DNA of 11,577 nucleotides. It comes from Candidatus Njordarchaeota archaeon (GTDB lineage: Archaea; Thermoproteota; JANJXX01; Panguiarchaeales; Panguiarchaeaceae). The notes beneath the pieces were generated by a model. That model did no database searches. It was not told where the DNA came from and was given only the letters and a program-made list of their open reading frames with translations. Within the stretch, counting starts at the first letter, position 1, and each line of letters opens with the position of its first letter. Below, one piece after another: positions 6,168-11,577 of this stretch. The translations under genes and the position numbers were made by a program. The DNA lies in assembly GCA_029855985.1 (NCBI GenBank), contig JAGSHR010000281.1, forward strand, positions 1 to 11,577, given 5' to 3'.

Positions 6168-6331
6168 TACACATTGACGTTAACGTGTTCTATTATTGAC
6201 TAACTAACCATGAAAGGTTTCGTGAAAAAGCTACCAAATATATCAAGTTAATCGAAGAATCTGAGAAGGCCGTTACGAGTATATTAACGATATCGGGCCT
6301 CCTATTAAATTTCGAACATGGAAAAAAATAA
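6164..6331 (+). pseudogene. Broken PIN-domain toxin gene (vapC remnant)
   Basis: Starting at ATG 6164, the frame reads MIHIDVNVFYY and then meets TGA at 6197-6199. The same frame continues as LTNHERFREKATKYIKLIEE (from 6200) and ESEKAVTSILTI, then ends at TAA 6329-6331. This is the start of a VapC ribonuclease: the first metal-binding Asp in IDVNVF, and the TSxLT segment before the usual helix carrying a Glu. The stop probably replaces a Trp codon (TGG to TGA), as PIN proteins often have an aromatic residue there. Even with the stop ignored, only about 55 codons remain of the usual 130 or so. The later acidic metal-binding residues are absent, so the product cannot be an active nuclease. The remnant ends 10 bp from the convergent sufB stop. 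Confidence 0.8.
6322..6328 (-). terminator. T-run terminator for sufCB
   Basis: Seven A on the plus strand at 6322-6328 read as seven T on the minus strand, 14 nt past the sufB stop. This is a good archaeal terminator. It lies inside the last codons of the vapC remnant. Confidence 0.5.
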
Positions 6332-6341
6332 GATACGATTT

Positions 6342-7643
6342 TTATGCTCCTTGCATGGCTAGCTCGACTATCTTTTTTATTTCGATTACGTAATCCATGG
6401 GTAAGTCTTTTATCACTGGGTTGAAGAACCCGTTTACTATTAGGGAGTATGCTTGTTCTTCGTCGAAACCCATGCTCTCTAGGTATACTAGTTGATCTTC
6501 TCCCACTTTTCCGAGGGTTGCTTCGTGGCTTAATTCTACGTCATCGATTTCTGTGCGTAGTATTGGGATTGCTTCGCTGAAAGCTTTGTCGCCTATGAGT
6601 ATTGTGTTGCACTCCATGTGTCCTTTTGATTTAACCGCTGTTTTTTTCACGTGGATTGTTCCTTCGTAGGTTTCCCTTCCTTCATCCATGACAACTGAAC
6701 GATTTAATAGTTCCGCGGATGTTTCTGGTGCTTCATTCACGATTAAGCCACCAGATTTTACGTAGCGATCTTTGTTTATTAGTCCTATTGATCTCAGTAC
6801 GCCTTTTGCGTTTTCGCCCTTTAGGTAAACTCTTGGTTTCATTATTGCAGTTTTTCCTCCGAGAGTTATTGAGGACATGTCAACGCTTCCGCCCTTTTCC
6901 ACTAGTACGCCCTTCATTGGTCTATGGTGTACATTTCCAATCCAGTTTTCGAGTGATTTCACTATTAGATTTGCTCCTTCTTTGACGAATGCTTCAAGCA
7001 CGCCTAGGTGAACTGAGTACTTGGCTAAAACTGGTGCCGCGCATCCCTCAATGTAATTTAAGTATGCGTTTTTCTCGACTATTAATAGGGTGTGCTCTGT
7101 TTGGCTTAATCCCTCTGAGATTATTAGGAAGTAAGCTTGGATCGGATAATTTATTTTCACGTTTTCTGGTACGTGGATGAATAAACCTCCGCTCCAAAAA
7201 GCGGTGTGGTATGCGGCGGCTGCGCTCATCTCGGGCCTTACAAGTTGAGCGAAGTAATCTTTTAGCCAGTCAAATTTGGAGACTGCTTCCTCCATTGATA
7301 GTAGTGTTACACCTCTTTTCTCTAGATCTGTTTTTACCATTTTGTAGATGAATTCGTTGTCAACGTTAACAGATAGGCCTGTTAGTATTGGTCTTTCAAC
7401 TTCCGGTATTCCGAGTTTATCTAGGAGTGTTTGCACTTCCTCTGGGACTTCCTCTAGGTCGTTTACTGCTCCTATCTTTTTTCCCTCTAGGGCCAATTGG
7501 TTTACGTCTATCCATTCATCCCATGGCGCTTCGTATTTTTTCTCTTTTATTATTTCAAAGGCTTTTTGCCTCAATCTAAACATCCAGTTTGGCTCTTTCT
7601 TTTGTTTTGATAGCTCCTTTATATCCATGATGCTAATTTCCAT
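6342..7643 (-). CDS. sufB: Fe-S cluster assembly scaffold SufB
   Basis: SufB forms the scaffold on which Fe-S clusters are built, driven by the ATPase SufC. This 433-residue protein shows the SufB/SufD beta-helix core from about residue 150 to 370, with GGLFIHVPENV (152-162) and IEGCAAP (198-204). The C-terminal block contains Cys345 in MECNTILIGD, His373-Glu374 in SHEAT, then GEDQLVYLESMGF and LIVNGFF. Cys345 and Glu374 correspond to the catalytic Cys405/Glu434 of E. coli SufB, so this is a functional SufB and not SufD. It is shorter than E. coli SufB (about 495), mainly at the N-terminus. The start ATG at 7643 overlaps the end of sufC by 11 bp. A strong Shine-Dalgarno site lies 7 nt upstream (minus-strand GAGGTGGTG, plus 7651-7659). 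No sufD, sufS or sufE is next to it. Confidence 0.95.
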   Translation of the reverse strand: MEISIMDIKELSKQKKEPNWMFRLRQKAFEIIKEKKYEAPWDEWIDVNQLALEGKKIGAVNDLEEVPEEVQTLLDKLGIPEVERPILTGLSVNVDNEFIYKMVKTDLEKRGVTLLSMEEAVSKFDWLKDYFAQLVRPEMSAAAAYHTAFWSGGLFIHVPENVKINYPIQAYFLIISEGLSQTEHTLLIVEKNAYLNYIEGCAAPVLAKYSVHLGVLEAFVKEGANLIVKSLENWIGNVHHRPMKGVLVEKGGSVDMSSITLGGKTAIMKPRVYLKGENAKGVLRSIGLINKDRYVKSGGLIVNEAPETSAELLNRSVVMDEGRETYEGTIHVKKTAVKSKGHMECNTILIGDKAFSEAIPILRTEIDDVELSHEATLGKVGEDQLVYLESMGFDEEQAYSLIVNGFFNPVIKDLPMDYVIEIKKIVELAMQGA

Positions 7644-8400
7644 ATTTTTTCACCACCTCGGAGAATCCTTTATCTTCTATTAGTCTCACTAGTTCGCATC
7701 CACCGCTTGCAATTATTTTGCCATTGTACATTACGAATACTTTGTTTGGCATTATTTTTCTAAGTATTCTGCGGTAGTGAGAGATAACTATTGTGCTTGT
7801 CCCTGTTTTAGCTAGGTATCTAATCGCTTCCGCTATCTTATCTAGGGCTTCCACATCGACCCCTGAATCGGGTTCATCGTATATGGCTACCTTGGGTTTC
7901 TGAATTAGTGCTCTAGCTACCTCAAATTTCTTCCTTTCGCCTCCGGAGAAGCCCACGTTAACGTCTCTCTCTAAGAATTGTATATCTAATCCTGCTTGGT
8001 TAAAAGCTTGCCCAACGGTTTTTATTATTTTCTCTTCGATCATGGGTGTGATGACTGGGGCAACATCTTTTCCATCTTTAATGGAGAGTAGCCAATGGAA
8101 GAGTTCCTTTATGGTTATCCCTGGTAATTCTGGGGGAAATTGAAAGCCAAGGTAAAGGCCTCGTCGGGCCCTTTCGTATATCTCTAGGTTGGTTATGTCC
8201 TCTCCATCGAGTACTATCTTCCCCTTTGTTATTTTGTACTTTGGGTGACCCAAGAGAGCTAGAGCTAATGTGGTTTTTCCGGAGCCATTCGGGCCAAGTA
8301 TTGCTATAACATCTCCTTCTTCTACTTTTAAGTTGACTCCCTTTATTATTTCTTTGTTTTCTACTGTTACGTGTAGGTCAATTATTTCTAGTTTGCTCAT
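7633..8400 (-). CDS. sufC: Fe-S cluster assembly ATPase SufC
   Basis: SufC is a soluble ABC-type ATPase that binds SufB (or SufBD) and drives cluster assembly. This 255-residue protein has all ABC motifs: Walker A GPNGSGKTT (36-44), the Q-loop GFQFPPELPG (85-94), the signature FSGGERKK (151-158), Walker B VAIYDEPDSGVD (171-182) and the switch His208 in VISH. The FQFPPE and EPDSGVD sequences, with Ser rather than Ser/Thr-rich transporter variants, are typical of SufC and not of membrane transporters. It is the first gene of the sufC-sufB unit. The start is ATG at 8400; minus-strand AGAGG at plus 8408-8412 is a fair Shine-Dalgarno site. A TATA-like stretch lies on the minus strand near 8432-8438 or 8456-8470. 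Confidence 0.96.
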   Translation of the reverse strand: MSKLEIIDLHVTVENKEIIKGVNLKVEEGDVIAILGPNGSGKTTLALALLGHPKYKITKGKIVLDGEDITNLEIYERARRGLYLGFQFPPELPGITIKELFHWLLSIKDGKDVAPVITPMIEEKIIKTVGQAFNQAGLDIQFLERDVNVGFSGGERKKFEVARALIQKPKVAIYDEPDSGVDVEALDKIAEAIRYLAKTGTSTIVISHYRRILRKIMPNKVFVMYNGKIIASGGCELVRLIEDKGFSEVVKKYGN

Positions 8401-8586
8401 TTTTGGTTCCTCTAGCGAGTACTACTATAAGGTTAAAAACGGTCTTACAATTCATTTATATTTTATAACACCATTTATATAACAGACTTATATACCTTAA
8501 GCCCGAAACTATTAATAACACAGCACGGTATAAAAAGTTAAAATCAACATATTATTCGCATTTAACAGTGAAAATAGGGAAACAAA
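8401..8586. promoter_or_regulatory. Divergent promoter region of sufC and hisS
   Basis: This 186-bp AT-rich gap separates the divergent sufC and hisS starts. For hisS, TATAAAAAG at 8529-8537 predicts a transcript start near 8560 and a leader of about 27 nt with a weak AGGGA site. For sufC, minus-strand TTTTTAA near 8432-8438 or the TATAAAATATAAA stretch near 8456-8470 are candidates. Two more TATATA-like patches (8474-8480 and 8488-8494) may also serve as promoters. I see no tRNA or riboswitch fold. Confidence 0.5.
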
Positions 8587-9897
8587 ATGCCAAAGGAATA
8601 CCCCATACCAAGAGGCTTCAGGGACTTCCCCCCAGAAATGGCAATCTTAAGGAAAAAAGTGCTCAGAAAAATAGAAGAAGTGTTCATAAAGTACGGGTTT
8701 GACCCAATAGAAACTCCTGCAGTAGAGTTATGGGAAACCCTAAGCGGAAAATATGGAGAAGAAGCAGAGGAAAAACTAATATTCAGGTTCAGCGACCCAT
8801 TTGACGAAATCGAATACGGATTAAGATATGATTTAACGGTACCTTTAGCGAGATTTGTGGCCTCGTACAGTATACCCTTACCCTTCAAAAGATACCACAT
8901 AGGACCTGTTTGGAGAAGAGAACTAAAACCAAAAAAAGGCAGGTATCGAGAATTCGTACAATGCGATGCGGATATCGTTGGTAGCCCTTACCCAGAAGCT
9001 GATGCCGAAATACTCAACCTCATAAATGACGTCATGAACAAATTCAATCTCAAGGACTATATCATCAAGATAAATGATAGACGTATTCTAGCTGGTTTCT
9101 TCGAGGAACAATTAAATTTGGGGGACGAGGAAATAATACTGGCAGTTTACAGAACAATTGACAAACTGGATAAACTAACAGTTGAAGAGGTAGAAGATGA
9201 GTTAAGAAAGCTGGGTTTGAATAACGAAAAAATCAATCAAATCAAAGAAATAATATCAATAAGAGGAAAACCAGAAGAAATGCTCGACGAAATCGAAAAG
9301 CTAACAAGCAACCAAAACGTGCTAGACGGAGTAAATCACCTAAGAGAAATGCTCGACTTTGTCATAGACAAATCAAAACTCTTCTTAGATTTAAGCATGG
9401 TTAGGGGATTAGACTACTACACGGGACCTATATTCGAAACAGTTGTTGAAAAACCAGCAATTGGTTCACTGACGGGCGGGGGAAGATACGATAACCTAAT
9501 AAAACTCTATGGTGGACCTGATCTTCCAGCAACAGGTACAACTATTGGGGTTGAAAGACTAATCGATGCGGGTTTAGAATTGGGCTTATTTAACTTGAAG
9601 GAGAAGACTTACACGAAACTCTACATTGTAACGTTCGATAGGGAAACATATAGTTTCGCCTGGAAGATAGCAAGCCAATTAAGGGAAAAAGGTTTGCCTG
9701 TTCAAGTTGATCTAATGAGGCGAAACATTAAGAAGCAACAAGAGTATGCTAGAAAGAAAGGTATACCCATAGTTGCGTTTCTCGGGCGAAAAGAACTTGA
9801 AACAGGGAAGATCACTCTCTACTATAGGGAAACTGAGAAAAGAGAGGAAATCCCATTGAACCAACTAGTGGACAAAATAAAGGAAGAATTAAACTAA
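8587..9897 (+). CDS. hisS: Histidyl-tRNA synthetase
   Basis: This class II aminoacyl-tRNA synthetase charges tRNA-His. The 436 residues match archaeal HisRS length. The N-terminus has PRGFRDFPPEM (8-18). Motif 1 lies around GFDPIETPAVE (37-47), and DLTVPLAR (82-89) follows. Motif 2 is FKRYHIGPVWRRE (100-112) with the GRYREFVQCDADIVG strand (118-132). The histidine-specific loop is MVRGLDYYTG (271-280), with Arg273 as the catalytic arginine, and GGGRYDNL (297-304) follows. Motif 3 is ATGTTIGVERL (315-325). The C-terminal anticodon-binding domain covers about 343-436. This combination identifies HisRS and excludes the HisZ paralogue, which lacks catalytic residues. The start is ATG at 8587. It converges on the downstream transporter gene across a 29-bp gap. 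Confidence 0.98.
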   Translation: MPKEYPIPRGFRDFPPEMAILRKKVLRKIEEVFIKYGFDPIETPAVELWETLSGKYGEEAEEKLIFRFSDPFDEIEYGLRYDLTVPLARFVASYSIPLPFKRYHIGPVWRRELKPKKGRYREFVQCDADIVGSPYPEADAEILNLINDVMNKFNLKDYIIKINDRRILAGFFEEQLNLGDEEIILAVYRTIDKLDKLTVEEVEDELRKLGLNNEKINQIKEIISIRGKPEEMLDEIEKLTSNQNVLDGVNHLREMLDFVIDKSKLFLDLSMVRGLDYYTGPIFETVVEKPAIGSLTGGGRYDNLIKLYGGPDLPATGTTIGVERLIDAGLELGLFNLKEKTYTKLYIVTFDRETYSFAWKIASQLREKGLPVQVDLMRRNIKKQQEYARKKGIPIVAFLGRKELETGKITLYYRETEKREEIPLNQLVDKIKEELN

Positions 9898-9926
9898 CCC
9901 AAAAAACTCTTTTTTAGAAAAACGGC
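9898..9926. terminator. Bidirectional T-run terminator
   Basis: Between the two convergent stops, the plus strand carries six T at 9910-9915, which would end hisS. It also carries six A at 9901-9906, which read as six T on the minus strand and would end the transporter transcript. Both runs lie within 29 bp. Confidence 0.55.
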
Positions 9927-10844
9927 TTAACCGAACAAGACTAAAATCGTTCCCAGTAAAACCAAGAGCACACCAAATCCATTCACTTTATCTAACTTCT
10001 CGCCGACTAAAAGGTAAGCCAAAAGTATGGATAAAGCTGGAGATGAAGCAGAAATTATAGCGGAAATAGATGCACCCACAAGCTCAATGGAATAATGAGC
10101 GAACACAAGACCAAAACCTATTCCGAATACCCCACCTAGAGAAACAAGCGATAACTCCTTAAGAGTGTAACTAAGCAACTCCTCCCTCCTAGCCACGATT
10201 ACGGGGAGAGAGACGAGAGAAGCCCAAAGCAACCTCAAAACCGCAAAACCAAGGGGAGTACTATTCGATAAAGCAACCTTAACGATAACGGTTGAGATTC
10301 CCCAAATAAGAGAAGCAAGAGCCGCTGCGATGACACCCTTCAAGACATCACCATCAACGTTACCATCGCCGCTTCCCTTGGCAATGACGGTAATACCCAG
10401 GATAGTCAAAACAAGAGCCAAAACAACCCATGCGGTTAAGACCTCTCCTAAAAAGAAAACCGCTAAAACGGCAACGTGAACGGGATAACTAAAAGAAATG
10501 GGATACCCAATGGAGACACCCACATTCTTCAGTGCAACCATGTAAAAATAAGCCCCGAGAACCATCCCAATACTACCAGTAACAAAAGCATAGAAAAACA
10601 AATCTAGACTATAGGAGAAAACCTCCCCAAGCCCACCAATAAAAGCTAACACAGAAAAGAACACAATCGTAGCGGGAATCACCCTAATAAGCGTAACGAG
10701 CAATGCATCCCGCCGTAACAAAACGCTCCTATACAAAACAGAAGCAAAAGAATACATTAGAGCAGCCAAGAAAGCAGCCACAAATCCCATTAACCTATCA
10801 TCAATTAACATAGTAACCCCACTCCCATAAATTATGCTAGACAC
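9927..10844 (-). CDS. EamA (DMT) family membrane transporter
   Basis: This protein of up to 305 residues is an integral membrane carrier of the drug/metabolite transporter superfamily. It shows ten hydrophobic helices in two homologous EamA halves, about residues 19-155 and 168-303. Both halves keep the family's Gly-Glu turn before the last helix: FFLGEVLT (131-138) and LLVGEKLD (278-285). A Gly/Asp-rich linker (GSGDGNVDGD, 157-166) joins them. The substrate cannot be told; relatives export amino acids, sugars or nucleotides. The longest frame starts at GTG 10844, but ATG 10811 (MLIDDRLMGF) is likely better. It removes 11 residues before the first helix, has GGGAGTGGGG just upstream, and fits a TATA box at 10849-10858. 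That TATA box would leave the GTG start outside the transcript. Confidence 0.92.
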   Translation of the reverse strand: MSSIIYGSGVTMLIDDRLMGFVAAFLAALMYSFASVLYRSVLLRRDALLVTLIRVIPATIVFFSVLAFIGGLGEVFSYSLDLFFYAFVTGSIGMVLGAYFYMVALKNVGVSIGYPISFSYPVHVAVLAVFFLGEVLTAWVVLALVLTILGITVIAKGSGDGNVDGDVLKGVIAAALASLIWGISTVIVKVALSNSTPLGFAVLRLLWASLVSLPVIVARREELLSYTLKELSLVSLGGVFGIGFGLVFAHYSIELVGASISAIISASSPALSILLAYLLVGEKLDKVNGFGVLLVLLGTILVLFG

Positions 10845-10848
10845 ATGG

Positions 10849-10858
10849 GAAATTAAAA
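10849..10858 (-). promoter_or_regulatory. Candidate TATA box for the EamA transporter
   Basis: The minus strand reads ATTTTTAATT around 10849-10858. A transcript start about 27 bp further on (near 10827) would give a short leader before ATG 10811. The leader contains GGGAGTGGGG as a possible ribosome site. Confidence 0.4.
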
Positions 10859-10996
10859 ATCCCCTATAGATAACCTAGCTCGAATTCTCATTGTTAAAAT
10901 TAATCCAATAAAACTCACAGAACTAAAAAATAGAATCGTAATAAATCACTAAAAAAGACGCCTTCAAAGTTCTGATGACAGATTCTTCTTTTCGTT

Positions 10997-11012
10997 AAAA
11001 AATGTTAAAAAA
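10997..11012 (-). terminator. Double T-run terminator of the radical SAM gene
   Basis: Plus-strand A runs at 10997-11002 and 11007-11012, each preceded by GTT, read as two T6 runs on the minus strand 10-25 nt after the stop of the radical SAM gene. The small direct repeat GTTAAAAAA is part of this. The rest of the 10845-11022 gap shows no gene. Confidence 0.55.
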
Positions 11013-11022
11013 GTCGCAATTG

Positions 11023-11577
11023 TTACTTTAACCCTAACTTTACTCCGTATTTTTCGCTTATTAGTTTTACTGTTTTAAACATCTTGTTCTGGTAGTTTTT
11101 AGGCGGCTGGAAGGATCTCATGTATAATGCCTTATATTTTGGTAATAACTTTGGGTAGTATTTTTCAATAAATCTGAAATATAATATTCTACTGTCCTGG
11201 GGCTCATTCCCAAATAGTGTAAGTGTCCCCACAAAAATAAATTTTGCATTATAATCTCGGGCAGTTTTAATCATCTCCTCTAATTGCTTCTCTGAATCCG
11301 ACAAATAGGGTAATATTGGAATATATGAAACACCTGTTAGGAGACCTATGTCACTTATTTTTTTCATTGCCTCTAACCGTTCTATAGGGCTTGGTGCACC
11401 AGGTTCTAATATTTTAGCGATTTTCACATCGAGTGTGGATATCGAGAAATTGACTATTGCTCTATGATTTAGTTTGTTCTCTAGATCACTCGGTAGTCTT
11501 GCTTTCTCATCAATTTCCTTCAGAATATCTATATCCCTTAAAACAAGTGTTGATTTTGTCAACACGTGAACTGGAAA
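11023..11577 (-). CDS. Radical SAM protein, spore photolyase-like family, C-terminal part
   Basis: The minus-strand frame is open from the right edge to TAA at 11023-11025, giving 185 residues of a C-terminal part. It begins FPVHVLTKSTLVLRDIDIL, the strand-and-helix segment that follows the Fe-S/SAM-binding N-terminal part in COG1533 (SplB-related) proteins. The middle contains VNFSISTLD, EPGAPSPIERLEAMKKIS and GVSYIPILPYLSD, all typical of this family's barrel. The CxxxCxxC cluster motif must lie beyond the edge and is not seen. The GTG at 11565 is an internal valine and not the start, since the frame continues upstream with conserved residues. Many archaea carry uncharacterised members; repair of UV damage is not assured. 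I see no disabling change. Confidence 0.85.
   Translation of the reverse strand, partial: FPVHVLTKSTLVLRDIDILKEIDEKARLPSDLENKLNHRAIVNFSISTLDVKIAKILEPGAPSPIERLEAMKKISDIGLLTGVSYIPILPYLSDSEKQLEEMIKTARDYNAKFIFVGTLTLFGNEPQDSRILYFRFIEKYYPKLLPKYKALYMRSFQPPKNYQNKMFKTVKLISEKYGVKLGLK

Noticed and set aside
6197..6199. TGA in vapC read as selenocysteine
   Set aside because: PIN nucleases have no selenocysteine, no hairpin element is evident, and the frame is truncated anyway. A nonsense change is simpler.
7348..7683. Plus-strand open frame of 111 codons opposite sufB and the end of sufC
   Set aside because: It is antisense to well-identified genes, with Ser/Phe-rich shadow composition.
10972..10978. 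CTGATGA as a C box of a C/D guide RNA
   Set aside because: The first base does not fit the RUGAUGA consensus, and no paired D box (CUGA) follows at a suitable distance on either strand.
11563..11565. GTG as the start of the radical SAM gene
   Set aside because: The frame stays open to the window edge and the upstream residues FPVH fit the family, so this is an internal valine of a cut gene.
1..11577. tRNA or rRNA genes, CRISPR array, insertion sequence or attachment site
   Set aside because: I found no cloverleaf, no regularly spaced repeats, no transposase and no long terminal repeats when reading both strands.

Overview
The window looks like a chromosome segment of a thermophilic archaeon, most likely from the TACK group (Thermoproteota or a relative). 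The evidence is a form III RuBisCO next to a ribose-1,5-bisphosphate isomerase-like gene, TATA-like boxes about 27 bp before several starts, T-run terminators, an archaeal-type vapB-vapC pair and a two-gene sufCB cluster. The base composition is AT-rich. No rRNA or tRNA is present, so the lineage cannot be fixed more closely from this sequence.

Layout: (1) 1-200, minus strand: N-terminal piece of a small membrane protein leaving the left edge. (2) 472-4390, plus strand: ribose-1,5-bisphosphate isomerase, a class I methyltransferase, an unrecognised protein with a nucleotidyltransferase-like motif, and form III RuBisCO. (3) 4475-5808, plus strand: hypC and hypD, overlapping by 3 bp, for assembly of the [NiFe]-hydrogenase Fe(CN)2CO centre. 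(4) 5895-6331: an AbrB-type antitoxin gene followed by a broken PIN-toxin gene. (5) 6342-8400, minus strand: sufC-sufB. (6) 8587-9897, plus strand: histidyl-tRNA synthetase, divergent from sufC. (7) 9927-10811 or 10844, minus strand: a ten-helix EamA transporter. (8) 11023-11577, minus strand: the C-terminal part of a radical SAM protein of the spore photolyase-like family, cut by the right edge.

The isomerase and RuBisCO are two of the three enzymes of the archaeal AMP (nucleoside phosphate) pathway: ribose-1,5-bisphosphate to RuBP, then RuBP plus CO2 to two 3-phosphoglycerates. The first enzyme, AMP phosphorylase, is not in the window. HypC and HypD imply a [NiFe] hydrogenase elsewhere in the genome. 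SufBC would supply Fe-S clusters, which HypD and the radical SAM protein both need.

The most interesting points are: the two uncharacterised genes between the isomerase and RuBisCO, especially the nucleotidyltransferase-like one; a RuBisCO with a complete active site but about 15 residues missing between catalytic loop 6 and the phosphate-binding Ser-Gly-Gly; five consecutive genes with TTG starts; and a decayed vapC beside an intact vapB. I see no CRISPR array, insertion sequence or clearly new multi-gene defence system.
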